Source: Vespa crabro (lineage: Eukaryota; Arthropoda; Insecta; Hymenoptera; Vespidae). Taken from it: a stretch of 64,000 bases of DNA. The notes beneath the pieces were generated by a model. That model was not told the origin of the DNA and did not search any database. It was given only the letters and a program-made list of their open reading frames with translations. The stretch spans positions 5,563,492 to 5,627,491 of the forward strand of contig NC_060964.1 in NCBI RefSeq assembly GCF_910589235.1, read 5' to 3'. Shown here piece by piece: positions 36,743-50,640 of the stretch. Numbering within the stretch: position 1 is the first letter of the stretch; each line of letters starts with the position of its first letter. Both the position numbers and the translations under genes were made by a program.

Positions 36743-37960
36743 ATTTGGATACAAAGTAAAAAACTAATTGTAATCGTTGTTTATCTTTAACTTCGCTCTG
36801 ATATCTTCTATTTTATTTTACAGAATTTTTCGTTTGCCACCAGTGGGAGGTAACTTCGGTGTTGCGTGTCGCAGAAAGGTATGCGCGATTCATGAAACTT
36901 TCACCAAAGTCATATGCCATAAACTGCAACGCATACGGACCTTTCCCTTCTCTACGACACCCATGAGAGCGTGAACATTGGAGTTGTAGGGATCTGTGTG
37001 AAGTAAGGGATGAGGGGGGGAGGGAGAGAAAAAGGACACGTAGATATATCCGTAATATTTGTACATGGGGATTTGGAACAACGAGGAAAGGAAGACCAGA
37101 TGAATCTCAAACGCCGTATTTCAGAATCGTTCTTATGATAATGTTTCAATGCGAGCATTTTGGCTTTTCTCCAAATCCTCCAAAGCCAACGATTGAGGAA
37201 TCAATCGATGAACATAGCAAGTATTCGTTTGAGAATCTCCTAGTCCCCTATGATCGACCTTTTTCCTTTATCCTTCTTTTCGTCCTTTTTCATTTAACCC
37301 TCCTACGTTGTTCGTACGAATCAATTGATCGATATTTCAACAATGACAATAGCTACAGTCTCTAATTTAGCAGGATATTTCAATTAAATCATTCGTTCAT
37401 TCGTAATAATGTAAATAAACAAAAACAAAACAAAAAAAATCAAAAAGAAATATGCGTTGCTTAAAATATATCGCATTATTCATTTATTTTTCTTTTTTTT
37501 TTCTTTTTTTCAATACAAAGCAAAGCAGTTATACGCTTAGACGAACAAGTAAAAATTTATTGAACCGTTTTATTCAATTTACTGATATATCTTTTAATTA
37601 CTCGGCATTATTAGCTTTCGATTTGATCGTACTTCCGGTACGATACGAATTAATTTCATTGTTATCAACGAGTTGTTCCTCTTTTCCTTTTTTTCTATCT
37701 TATTTTAATATCACGAATAAAAAGAAAGAGATAAAATCAGCAGGATATTTAACAAAGCGGTTTTCATCGGCTTCACTTGGAATTTCTTAACAATGGTAAG
37801 TCACTCGGAGAAAGATGGTAAACACACAATTTCCGCATGACCGGTGTGGAACTTTAAAGGATCGTGTTCCTTAGTTCCATCTTAGCGAGACTTTATGCTC
37901 GACCGTGTTTCTCTTCGTTCTGTGCCGTTTCTCTTGCCATGAAATACAATGTAAACGCTC

Positions 37961-37990
37961 GGGAAAGAGGAAGAGAGACAGAGAGAAAGA

Positions 37991-38030
<40 letters not shown>

Positions 38031-38070
38031 GAGAAAGAGAGAGAGAAAGAGCGAGCGAGGGAGGGAGGAA
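37961..38070. repeat. Polypurine GA tract
   Basis: More than 100 bases, almost all purine on the plus strand, mainly GA and GAAA units. Confidence 0.93.
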
Positions 38071-38248
38071 GTGAGATTATGCTAGAGGATTCCGTAAATG
38101 CGATCAAAGTTATGATAGACTTGAAACGTTGTTACGCGCTTGTTATTGTAAGAAAATCAGTTGCGGAGTAGGTGGGTGGCATGAAAAAAAAGACATAGTA
38201 AAGGTTGGCATTGACGAAGAAAAGAGGAAGAGAAGGAAGGAAGGAAGG

Positions 38249-38285
38249 AAGAAGAAGAAGAAGAAGAAGAAGAAGAAGAAGAAGA
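38249..38285. repeat. (GAA)n trinucleotide repeat
   Basis: About twelve GAA units follow GGAA repeats and lead into GAG units. Frames across it give poly-K or poly-S. Confidence 0.93.
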
Positions 38286-39726
38286 GGAGGAGGAATAAGT
38301 TGAAGAAGAGCGGTCCGTTACAGGATAAGTGCAGAGGATGCGGTGAAAGTCGCTATCGAGCTCGATGTTTCCCCAGCGACTCACACATTTTCTTTGCAGC
38401 GTTTTCGCGAAGCGAGAAAATCTAGAGAACCGTCGGGAAAACGATTCGGCGAGCAGCTGCTTAGGATTTCATAACCTCTTCATGGATTTCAAAGAATCTC
38501 CTTACTTTTCTTTTATTTTTCTTAAGATAATTTATTCCCTTTTTATAAATAGTGTCCGATAATAAATAAAATCGTTTCTCCTTGATAAGATAGCAAAAAT
38601 ATCGATCCAATTTAATATATTTATTTTGTATCATTATTCTCGTGTACCTCTAATATCTAATTAAATATAAATTATAATAAATTCACATTGTCTGTAATGA
38701 TGATATTTTTTCTTTACGAATTATCAATAATAGTAGAAAAATCAAATTATATTTTTCGTTTTAATATCGATCTGTACCATTTATTCTATCTATGTAACTA
38801 TTGTCTGATCCATTCCGTCTAAAGAATATGCGAATCCTTTGGTTGTTTTGTGATTCTCCGTACAAATCTTTCGCTATCTTTTTAAATCTTCTCTCTCTCT
38901 CTCTCTCTTTTTTCTTCATTCTTCAATGTGCACGCTAGACTCAAATTAGAAAGGCGATCGTTTCGAAAGGTTTGCCAGTCCCTTCAGCGAATTTACGCGG
39001 CTGGAAAAGTGCGGCATCGCGTGAGTCGTCTATCCGTGCAGAGCTTTCACGCGAACGGTCAGACTAGATAGTGGAACTACTATCGAGAAGGTGCAAGCGA
39101 ACATCTCGAGGGAGTGCCATTGTTGCACATTGCATATATCGGAATGCGATAACAACGGGAACACAACGTTCCCTTGCTCTAAGCGTTGCTTCATAGAAAT
39201 CGAATTTTCGATTACCTTTTATCGTGAATCAAACGAAACTTCAAACGCACGTTCTCTCGTAAACAAAAGCATAAGATAAATCTTTGTCTATCTTCTATTT
39301 CTCCTTTTTTCTTGTTTTCTTTTCTTTTCTCTTCTTTTTTTCTTTTTTCTTTTCTTTTCTTTTTTTTTTTCCATTTAATAATTTTTCCCATAAAATTCGT
39401 TTTCGAATTTTTATCAGTCTCTTTTCTCTTTACTTTTTTTTTCTCATTTTATCATTAATTTTACCATAGATTTTTAACGAATCTCTTTTGGTAGAGTTCA
39501 TCTATATTGAATCTAGTCACTGTATATTTAATATTCGATGAATTGAATTATAACTCTAATTAAAATGATTTAATTTAATTAATTTTCTCGTCAATAATTA
39601 ATTATTCTTGTAATTCGGGTAAGTAACAATACGGGACGCTTTTCTTTTTTATCATATTGTTAACGTAGTTCGATATATTGTTAATATTATTATAATTATT
39701 TTTATTACGATTAATGTATTTTTATT

Positions 39727-39728
<2 letters not shown>

Positions 39729-39776
<48 letters not shown>
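39729..39776. repeat. (AT)n microsatellite
   Basis: About 24 uninterrupted AT units. Confidence 0.95.
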
Positions 39777-39778
<2 letters not shown>

Positions 39779-42092
39779 ATTAAAAGCGGAAGAATGAAAG
39801 ACGTTAAATGTCAAGCGTTCTCCTCCAATCTGAGTTTAAAGCATGTCACGATTCACTCCAAGTCTAGTTCCTGTTGCTAATCTACTCGCTAGTTGCCCTC
39901 TTCGCGCTATTATTATCCGTCCTTAAAGCGTGAAACCAGTGGCAATGCTCCTCAAATGCAACGACCGAAGTCCGTGCACCGCCTAATCTCGTGCAAACTT
40001 CGTCGGCCATACTTAGTCCGGAAGGAACAGCAGACAGATTGCTCAAGCTGCAGCGTGTGCAGTCCGCTGGAAGGAGAGACAAGTAGGACAGAAAGAGAAA
40101 GAGAAAGAGAAAGAGAAAGAGAAAGAGAGAGACAGAGAATTACCGTGAAGATAGTTTCCAAGATAGTCGGTCTCGAATTACTTACCACGGACGTAGGATG
40201 GCCTCTAGCTACCGCAAATAATACTTCTTTTTTTTTTTACAAACTCTCCTCCTCCTATCCTTCCGCTTCATGTATTTTTACATTCTACTATACGTAGAGT
40301 CATCGTATTTACTTTCTCGAAAGTCTTTTTAGCGTAATTTGAAGATTTTTGTTTCGAATGGTAACGAGCACGTTTGACGGATTAAAATCTACGTGAAAGA
40401 TCTGTAATATAATGGAACAATCACTAGTAGTTACGTTTCTTTTTTTTTTTTTTTTCTTCTTTTTTTTCTGATATAATATAATGAAAATAAAAAACTAACA
40501 GTTCGTATCGTTTGAAAACTAACGAGCTCTCTAGGGTGAATCCATTAGTACGCTTTCATATTTTGAGCGATCAAAAATTGATCTTTCATTTGACCAGTGA
40601 GCAGTGGGTTTAATTGCAGAAATCGTCTGTCAGTTGACGTACGTGTTGTTAACGTCGATATTGATCATCGTACGCGTGTATAATATACGTATGTATTTAC
40701 ATATACAGCTATGTAGTAATTTTATATACGAGTAATGTACAAATATGCGAACTCATTCGGATTTGGTCATTTTGAATTTAATCTTTATGAGTTTTACGAT
40801 CGTAAATGGGAAAAATTATGGTTGAAATGATTCGACGAAGGAATACAACTCGTGACATCTTTTAATTAATCGAATTAACTTGGAATTTTCTTTTTTCGAA
40901 AAAATAATACGAGAAAAGAAACATCGACGTGGGAAAAGTCGGTTCGTAACGTATAAGTCGATTAACTGGGTCAGAGTTCTGCAGTTAGGTCGCATCTCGC
41001 CGAGGAACGGATAATTAAAAAAATTTTCAGTCAATTCGCTTGCGTCGAGCAATTGTAAAGGTAGAACTCTAGACGTTGCTTTACCGAGTCTCAGGGGTTG
41101 TAGCGAGAGAGCTAGTCGATTCAACCATTCCTTCTTTGCTCTCTTTTATTCTGTTCATTCGTACGTTCGAGTTTTGCTCTCTCTCGTTCGCTTCTTCGTT
41201 CAGTCGCTTTTTGAGCCGAGCAAATCTCACGAGATTAACCAAAGGGTTTCGTTAAGTTTTCCTTTCGGAAAAATTAGAGATTATACTGTTATTTAACATA
41301 AAGAGTTCTTTATAATATCGTATTATAATATCATGAGATAAATTATATCAAGAGTATCGATTTTGTAGATCATTATTCGCGAACATCATTTGATATTTTT
41401 AATAATGTCCTCAATAAAACTTAATTAGGAAGATATTCGAAAGTTACGTTAGAAACAGTTCTAAGTCGTTTCGGTCTTTCCATCGTAAAAGGTTAAGAAA
41501 TAGATAGATATTCTCCTATTTATAGTTCGGAATCTGCAGTAGGAGAAATAACTTGATTCCTTTCACGTTCGTCTCTGGATGAAAAAGGAAGCGAAACGGA
41601 GACATCGCAGTGATGCAGGAGTAAGAAGGAGACGGACGACGAATGATAAAAGGGATCGGATAAAAAGACGTCGATGTATCGACTTCCTTGGCTCGTTGCG
41701 TCACTCAGAATTCAGTCCGCGTTGCTCGAGCATTCGCGAGCGTCCAACGAAACCAGGTGACATATCGGACACCTGAGTCACTCTCAATTTAAAGGATTTA
41801 CGAGCTTTTGTCGGCGGAACGTCGCATAAAAGTATAAACTACCGAGGTTTTAGATAAACGTCGTCGGGTTTTGATGCACGACGATCTAAGTCATAAAATT
41901 TGCGTGCTTGCGATATAATGTTCGAGCGCCTACGGTAAAGTTAAAGGCAGAGAAAACCGAGCTTGTTAGACGTTACTGAAAATACGTACGAGGCTATACG
42001 GCCATCGTTAAACGTTTTTACGGTAATAAGAGCGATGGGAACGACGTCGTGCTCTTGCTAGCATGCCAACGGATAAAAACGGAGAAAGAAAG

Positions 42093-42130
<38 letters not shown>

Positions 42131-42593
42131 TGAGGAGCTAGTATCGAACGACTAAAGTTAGCCATTTTTCCCTCAACTACATTTTTTTGATTCCCCACAG
42201 ACTTTTATACAAAATCTCATCCCCTCCATGCAACTCTCTTTCTCCGAAGAGTTTCTCGTTGAGTAAGTTTTTCCATTAGCACCGTCACGTATTCTTTTTT
42301 TTTCCCTCTCTCTTCTTTCCTACTTCCTCTTCCTCTTACTCTTACTCTCACGCTAGCACGCTGTTTCCCTCTCCTTCTTTCTCTGGAAAGCAAAGCCTCT
42401 TAGAGTGGCACATCGTACGAAGAGGAGGCGTTATTCGGTGCACGGAGCGTATTGCCTGCTTGAATTACAATTTCTCTTCCTCCGTTCGACAATGGGCACC
42501 CTCGATGCGATGAAAGAGCCACCGCGTTGCATCGTACGTGCGTTAAAGTGCGGTGACAGAAGCGAATCGAACTCAAATCCTTTTTCATCCGTA

Positions 42594-42595
42594 TC

Positions 42596-42666
<71 letters not shown>

Positions 42667-42690
42667 TTCTTTTTCTCTCTCTCTTTCTTT
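42594..42690. repeat. Long interrupted (CT)n tract
   Basis: Nearly 100 bases of CT repeats with TTT interruptions. Confidence 0.93.
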
Positions 42691-43073
42691 ACATGACTAG
42701 TCATGGATTCCAAAAGGATTCTCCATAAAGAAATAGTAAAGAAAAATGCTTATATCGTCTTCGAAAGTTTCGCTCATCGTTATCGGCCAACACAAATTGA
42801 AAGGCAACTGATTCGAACTATACTCCTGTTATATTTCTGCACGTTTGACAGAAACCAAAGATCGAACCTCAAATCACCAAATTGTTCCATAATGAATAGC
42901 TGAAGTGATATGCGCGCACCTGCACGAGGTTAATTTCGAATTTCACGCTCGCATACCTACGAGTTATGATGCGTTTAGTTAAGAACTTTGTTATCAAAAG
43001 AAGTTGAAGTGACGTATACATAATTAACATATTTGTGTCATTAACTATGTAATTTATTATACTTTTCAATTTT

Positions 43074-43075
<2 letters not shown>

Positions 43076-43108
<33 letters not shown>
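43076..43108. repeat. Poly-T run
   Basis: Thirty-three consecutive T, with an unrelated poly-A run 50 bases away (43160-43177). The two could pair as a hairpin if transcribed. Confidence 0.95.
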
Positions 43109-43112
<4 letters not shown>

Positions 43113-43420
43113 TAACTATCAGCCACAATTAGCCTAATTAGCGTTATAGATTTTTTGTTAAAAAAAAAAAAAAAAAACAAGAGACTCAGATGGTTAATAT
43201 TTTACGTTGATAGTTTATTTTAGAATTAAATTGGAAAATTGAATGAATCGAAATATCTTATCGGCGTTGCTCTTAAACGAAATTAAACAGTTTTATCGAT
43301 GATTTGTTCGATTCCGGTAAAATATTGGAAATAAAGGAATAGTGTATTATCAAACTTTTATACCACGTGCGACGAATTTACGAAGAAAAATGCGATGGAA
43401 ACTAGGTAAGGAGGAGAGTG

Positions 43421-43471
<51 letters not shown>

Positions 43472-43845
43472 GAAGGGTGAAGCTCGAAGTTGTCTCCGAT
43501 TATGCTCCGTTAAGTTTCAGCTTGTTCGACCTGGCTTGCGCGCAAGTACACACGTATAACGTCGCTAGCACTTCGTCAAGTTCAACGCTTCAGCGTTTCT
43601 AAAGTTTTGACATTTGACAAGCTGAGCGCGTTTGGTATGGCGTGTCCTCCTTTACAGGAAACCGTTCATAACTGTGAGAGGAAAATCTCATTCGAACGAT
43701 CGAATCTTATTTTCAAATTAATATGTCATCTAAAATTACTCGCCATAGTCTTAGTCAATTTCTTTACGGAGTACGTTTTCCAAATGGATTATTCCGATGC
43801 TGCTATTCGTCTTTATTTTCACAAATTTGAATTAGTTTTATTATA

Positions 43846-43848
<3 letters not shown>

Positions 43849-43920
<72 letters not shown>
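43849..43920. repeat. Compound (TA)n-(GA)n microsatellite
   Basis: About 15 TA units are followed after twelve bases by about 15 GA units, like the compound repeat at 14706. Confidence 0.93.
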
Positions 43921-43924
<4 letters not shown>

Positions 43925-44704
43925 GAGAAAAAAAAGAGGTATGAAGAATTTCGAAAAATTCTATGAAACGTTTGAAAAGCAAAGGAAGAATAAAGGAAAG
44001 AATAAAGGAAAAGGAAAAAGTTGAAGATGGAATAAGAAGAAGTACTCGGAACCACCACGGGATCTCCGTAGCGATTTGTTCGTGGAGCTTTGATTTATAA
44101 GTCTGTGAGACTCCCGTTCACGAAGATGGTCGTTCTACCGCCTAGCTCGAGGTTGTTCTAGAAGGGAAAGGAAGATCTCGATGGAAAAAGAGCTGGAGGG
44201 AGAAACTACGATCGCCGGCCCGTGGCTTCACTTACGGATGATGCATCGCTTCGTAGTCGACTTCGGGCACAGAAGGATGGAACCACGGTAATGGATTCGG
44301 AATAGCTGAAAATAGTCGGCCGCTGTCGCCGAGTCCACCGTCTTTCCGTTCTTTCCTCGAAAACTCACGATCTCGCTTCGCTTCGCACGAAACTTCTTTA
44401 CCCTTTGTTTTACTTCGACTTTAACTTATAAAGCAAGTAGACTTTCTTTTCTTTTTTTTTTTTTTTTTTCTTTTTACGAATCATTGACTGTAAGGATTTT
44501 TGTATAAAATAATCGACTTGTGTAATAAAAAAGGAAGACGACAAAACAAAAAAAGTGATATAATTAATAACAACGAGTATCTACCATTTTCATGGGAGTA
44601 GGAGGGTTGGAGGGCGGGAGACAATGAAGAGTAAAAAATAATACAGTATTTTCTGCACTTTTTACATTTAATTTTGCAATCGTCATCGGACAGAGGGTAG
44701 TGAA

Positions 44705-44740
<36 letters not shown>

Positions 44741-45573
44741 TTTTATTCTCTGGGAAAACGTCAAGCTGTCATTCAAGGACACATCGCGGGCAGAAAATCT
44801 CGGATGTCTCACCGATTTTGTGCGGCAAAACGAGAGAGAGAGAGAGAGAGAGAGAGCAAGCGAACATAAAAATGTCGATAACGTTAACGAACGGAATCGG
44901 CGATTTTTATTTCCAAGTTGGCGCTCGTCCAGCCGTCCGCTGTTTTACGCGTCTCTCTGCAGCTCTCGCGTCGGACAGGATCGTTAGGAGAAACGCAGAT
45001 TGGATATCGGATTTCATGTACGGCTCGCTTCCTCTTCTCGGCACTTTTCGCTGGTTTCATGCAACGTCCACTTTACACGAAAAGCTTCTTCCTGAAACAC
45101 GAAGTAGTTTCCACTTCGCCTATGTAAATTCGACCGCTTTAAAATAAATCTCAAATTATCGAAATGGTTACGAAAGCTTTGTTAAAAGACAGAGAGAATC
45201 GCTAATACTAGTATTCATGAAACCCGATTGTTCCCAGTGTGGGATGCGCCACGCGAGAAACATTGTACTTGGTGGATTTGCAAGTCGAACGAAACGTTGC
45301 ATCGAACGATGGTATCGATAACGAGTCCAGGTTCGCTCGTTCGAAGCTTTCCACCGAAATACATTCGATCGGTTGGCGCCATTCAGGAACGCGATCGCCA
45401 TGACTAGAAATTCCGGAGGAATTTCCTCGGTGATATCGTCCGTGATATGATGACGGGTTAGTCCATCGGCCGGATAGGATTGAAGAAGAGGCAGAGGAGA
45501 AGGTGAGATGTGTTCGCTGCATCCACCCATTGTCAAGTGCACGCGTATCGCTGCATTTCGATGCTCGATGCAT

Positions 45574-45611
<38 letters not shown>

Positions 45612-46613
45612 TTTAGCTCTCTTTGTTCATTCCTGTCTAGTCTGGAATCAAACGCACGGACAAATAGATCAGTCTTTGATCGATAACTGATCGAACCAAA
45701 ACGCATGATGCGGAACGGTCGTTACCTTTGGAAGATGATCGAGAGACACGAATACATATTAAGGCTGTTCATCACCTCGAATTTTATAATGATTAATGAT
45801 TCTTGATTGATTTTGATATACAAGATCTCATTTAATAGACGAAAATTCGAGAGAATAGAAACGAAGAAGATTTATATTTTTTGGAAAAAAAATCATGTCA
45901 AAAAAATCTTTATAAGAGATAAAGTATACCCTGTCTCTGTATAAAAATATTTCATGTGTAAAAATAGAAATTTTTTACAAATAGATTTGTATGATTTTTT
46001 AATAATTAAAAAAAAAAAACTCATTGGAAGAATGAAAAATGTATATTTAGAAATAGACCATAATTAATATTTAAATTAACAGTCGAACAATTGTTTAAAT
46101 ATTATATAAAACTAACAATTCATACCTTTAATATTAATTTATTTAATTCTATTTTTACGCGTTGTCGTTGGATAAAATTTTTAAAGTTTGTTGCAGGTAA
46201 GTATTATAAATAAAATAATACGTCGACGATATTAATATTAATCGGGTTAATATTCATTTGAATTCCGAATAAAAATTAAAGAATTTTTTTATCATATGGT
46301 TAAGCTTAAATAATTTATATCTTCCATTATTTTTCAACTATTTAAAGTATCGTCAATGTACACACGGTGTATAATTAATAATATTTAAACAATAGTACAT
46401 TCGCTCAAATATTAAAAAGATGGTAACGCGCGAAATATTTAGAATAATTTTAATATTAAATTCCAATATTTAAAAAATTTTCATCTCGGGTTAAGTGGTC
46501 TTGTGTAATATAAACATATTCGATTATCTAATTAACTTTGACAATTAACGAGTTAGTTTCTTTTTTTTTTGCTTTTTTTTTGTTTCTTTTTTAATTCCGA
46601 CGAGTAAACATCG

Positions 46614-46616
<3 letters not shown>

Positions 46617-46676
<60 letters not shown>

Positions 46677-46680
46677 ATCT
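46617..46680. repeat. (CT)n microsatellite
   Basis: About 26 uninterrupted CT units, then interrupted ones; among the longest pure tracts in the window. Confidence 0.95.
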
Positions 46681-47144
46681 TTTTATCGTGAAAATTACAT
46701 AGACGCTTCGAGCGATAGATCGACAGCATTAATCCAAGAGATTATCAACGTTCAATGGATTGATTGCTCGAACTCTTTTCGAATCAACTAAGTTTGAGTT
46801 CAATTATTCAAAATCTTATTTTGTTCTGATTATTTACGGGAACGTTGAGAAAGCAAAGAACACCTGTGCTCACAACACTTTATTCGAATAGCCTCATCCA
46901 TCCAAGTTGAAGCTTTTCACACATGTGTGTTCTAAATCTTTCTTGGTATTGGTCTCGTTATTCGATCGAATAACGGGTCGAGTGCTTCCACGATGCAGTT
47001 CTCGATATAGAAATGGTTTCACCTATGCCTTCTATCACGCGTTTGCATACTACTATGCATATGGATTTGACGAGCTTTCGGTCGTCAGGGAATATAATGG
47101 ACTCTGAAAATCATACTAATTTCACTCCCGTACATATGCATATA

Positions 47145-47189
<45 letters not shown>

Positions 47190-48537
47190 ATATCACTATA
47201 GTTTCTGCTCGGTTTGAAATAAATATATCGACTTTAGGTATAGTTCAACCGAGGAAAATTAGTCGATCGTACAACGTTTTCCAATGATACGCGCATCGGC
47301 AATCGCGGCCAAACGATTTCTACTTGTTTTCCATTCCTTTTTTTCGTGTCATCGATCAGGTCAATGAGTTGCAGTGTCGTGAATACATCGATATTGTATA
47401 TTCGAGCCACGCTCGGCCCTAGGACCAATCCCCAGTTCGAAAGTTTTTCCCTCGGAAAATAACGTTCGTCCAGAGAATTCGTCGATTCGCCATTGCTTTC
47501 CCGAAATGACGTCACCTATCGAATTTTTATATTTGATTGTACATACCTAGTATGTTGACGGCCATCGATGAACAAAGTCGAATTGGTATCGTTCGCAACT
47601 AAATTGAATGTTGTTCCAACTTTGAATTTAAAGTCGCGCTATTTTTTGTAATACGCTGTACGTTATCAAACGTGTGATAAAGTGTAAATTGATCATTTTA
47701 CACGTTCTCTTTTGTATAGATCTTGTCTGATCCATTCTATTTACGTTTGTTAGAGAAATTTTCAACATAAACGTAACGTTACTGATTAATCTCCATGATA
47801 TCATGTGATATCATGCACATGTTATCTAAAATTCATTGGAACACTAATACGTGTGTAAAATAAATTGTTAAAAAGAAATTTATTAAAAAATACATTTTGA
47901 GAAGGAAATTTTTATCAATCTTGCCAATATAACGAGAGATAATTTCGATTTGAAAATATGAAAAAAAAAAAAAGAGAAAAAAGAAGAAGAAAGAAACCAG
48001 AGAAAGAAAGAAAGTACGAAAGAATATGAGAAATATATAAACATCGTTGTTCCAGAAATTTAAATTGAGTTCATTGAAATTTATTGATTTATCCATGATC
48101 ATACATTAATTATTATTAATATCGTTTTAAATTTGACGGCTAAATATCGTAGAACATAACGATGAAGTTTAGCCTAACATGTCGGATATTCTATTATCTT
48201 GTCAATGGATGCAATAAACGACTCGTCGATGGATTTTAATTGGTTTTTGCTCAAAGAATCCGACACAACCACGTGAAATTTATTCTCTCGTTCATTGTTC
48301 TCGTCTTTATTTATTCATAAAGCGAGGTAGTAGTAAACTTTTGACAAAACAACAGAGACATATTTCTCATCATAATTAAAAAGAATTTACAAAAAAGTAC
48401 ATAGGAAAATTTCTCTTTTTTCTTCTCTCAGTCGTTTGTTTCTCGTATTTACTATTAAGTAGAATTCATTAAACGTTTATCATTCTCGTAGATTCTTTCA
48501 CGAATACGCGCATATTGCGGAAACGATCTATCAGTTC

Positions 48538-48589
<52 letters not shown>

Positions 48590-48926
48590 TTCACACCGAC
48601 CCCTTTTCCACGTATCTTCCCTCGGCCAGTTTCATTCGGAGTGTCCACAACCATACGCTCAAATCCATTTTGTTTGCTGCACAACGGATTTCTCGCCAAT
48701 AACGTAATGACGTTTTTAATTGATTTATTTCTAATTGATTATCTTCCGGTCCGCCAATTCGAGGCTGCTCCGTTATTTGTTTTCCAGAACGTGTCGTTAA
48801 CAACTATGTCGTCACCGACATGAGCGAATGCGCAATAAATGGAAAATTATCGAGCGATCGTTTCTCGTTTGTGAATTGTACATTGGATGAATGAAGAGTT
48901 CTTAATTTTGGTCATATACACGTGAA

Positions 48927-48970
<44 letters not shown>

Positions 48971-49076
48971 GAGAAATTTCAGGAATCCTTTTACCGGTAT
49001 AATTCTAATTCGCAAGGTTTAAGTGCATCTAAATTTAGTCATAAATGAAACAATTATTTGAATTCCCCGAAAATTG

Positions 49077-49093
49077 GAGATAGAGATAGAGAT

Positions 49094-49140
<47 letters not shown>

Positions 49141-49169
49141 GGGAGAGAGAGGGAGAGAGAGAGAGAGTG
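49077..49169. repeat. GATA/GA/GGGA compound repeat
   Basis: GATAGA units pass into (GA)n and then into GGGAGAGA units, suggesting successive local expansions. Confidence 0.93.
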
Positions 49170-49776
49170 AAAGAAAGCGTTCTCTTAACATGCATCCTGT
49201 ATGTTAAGAGAAAAGAGCAAGAAACATATGTAGATGTAGATCTATGTTATACGCGTATAATTAATATATTTTAACATGGGAGTTTTGAATGCAAGAAAAG
49301 TGAAACGGCGTGAACGCGCGAGTATTCGCACGTTGCGAAACAAGGAGAACGCGTAAATCAGTGCTGCAAGGAGATGCCTACTAGGCGAAAACACAACGTT
49401 ACGCGGAGAATGGTGCGCGGAGAATGCTATTTACATGATAATTCGAATTGTTACACGGAGCATCAAAATTTCTATGGGATTCTGACGACAAATCGCTGCC
49501 GCTAGAAATGCAACAACGTGCTATGCTCTAAAAGTGATGCTATTTGTGGATAAAAATCACATTTCGTATATCCTTGCCGGACAAACGAGGATTCTTTTTT
49601 TTTTTCCCATCGAAAAATTTTCCCAATCGATAGAATTAGAAAATGTTCACATTCCGCCTTCTAATATCTTTTCTTTCGTTTTATTATTTTTATTATATCT
49701 TCGACGAGATAGAATACAACTGAATGATTCTCTTTTAATTCGGATGTTGGTACTATTCGAATGAAAAGAATGGAGG

Positions 49777-49821
<45 letters not shown>

Positions 49822-50640
49822 AAAAAGAAAAGAAAGAGGAAGAGAAAGAACAAGGTCTCGGTTTCTACTACCTCTTGAAGCAGTCTCACGTCGGCAAAAG
49901 AGTCTTGGTTTAGATTCGAAAGCGTCTAGACGATGGTAGAAAAGAGAATTAGTAATTCGTGCGAGGTGCCACTGATTTTCTTGCTAAGTGTTTCTCAGCG
50001 ATGTTTACCCTCCCACTCTTTTCTCTCCTTTCTCTCTTTCCTTCTCTTTCTCATCCCTTAGTTCCTTCGTATTTAAACGTGCTCACGACCACGTTCCAGG
50101 TTTCTCGAATCACCGTTTTCCTTTACCATTCTCCCATCCTCGTGAAAGCACTGAGCTTTCTTCGTTTTTGGCCAGAGCCACGTTCTACGTTTCACGAGCA
50201 TCTATCACCACCACCACCACCACCACCACCCTCTCCCCCCGCCCTTCTAACCTCTTTCATTCTTTCTTTTTTTCTGTGGTCACGTGAAAACCAAAGAAAC
50301 GTGCGGAAGAGCCACGAGACGATCGTTGAACGCGAGTACGTAGAATTATTTCTACGATAAAACGAAAGAATTTTAACGTTAACGAATACAACCACCATAT
50401 AAAATTATATCTTTCTGAAAATCTATATGTAGAAAAGTAATATTCTCAAAAGATTGTGATGAACATAATGAATGACTAATATCAAATGAAACGAGCATTA
50501 CGTATAATTGTTTCGTATTCACACGGTGTCTCGAAATAAGCGTGAGAGATTGATACTTATATTTTAAAATTTTCTCGACGATAAGGTCAAAATTGTTCTC
50601 TCCACGTGCTCATCTACCATTCGGTCCATGATGTTGCAAG

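Larger units (their letters stand above)
31075..38220. other. Non-coding stretch
   Basis: No gene is recognised. It contains a (CTT)n run at 31239-31281, a long A/G-rich strand at 31905-32065, a palindromic GCGTAATA cluster at 32128-32190, a GGGGGGCCCCCC palindrome at 32912-32923, CT tracts at 33077-33104 and 33360-33460, GA at 33745-33809, TA at 33973-34006, poly-A at 34838-34877, CT at 35339-35361, GA at 35760-35806, TA at 36683-36739 and GA at 37961-38070. A possible 55-nt exon-like segment lies at 36824-36878. The T-rich frames at 34126-34568 and 37452-37790 look like hydrophobic proteins only because of poly-T. Confidence 0.65.
38300..44700. other. Non-coding stretch
   Basis: No gene is recognised. 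There is a CT tract at 38890-38910, TA at 39729-39776, GAAAGA repeats at 40091-40138, GA at 42097-42125, a CT block at 42594-42690, poly-T at 43076-43108, poly-A at 43160-43177, GA at 43429-43469 and a TA-GA compound repeat at 43849-43920. A GC-richer block at 44040-44410 has no long frame. The 134-residue frame at 39893-40297 is built round the GAAAGA repeat. Confidence 0.65.
44701..50640. other. Non-coding stretch with one low-repeat island
   Basis: TA at 44706-44738 and GA at 44831-44855 precede a non-repetitive island (about 44870-45560) open in several frames but with no recognised domain. Further content: CT at 45576-45606 and 46617-46680, TA at 47149-47187, CT at 48541-48588, GA at 48929-48970, 49077-49169 and 49781-49817, a short repeat at 49402-49426, and (ACC)n at 50205-50230. 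AT-rich sequence fills 45750-46560. Confidence 0.6.

Noticed and set aside
37452..37790. 112-codon frame with signal-like start
   Set aside because: The hydrophobic start is a T-run (FFFLFF) and the rest matches no family. There is no promoter or splice evidence.
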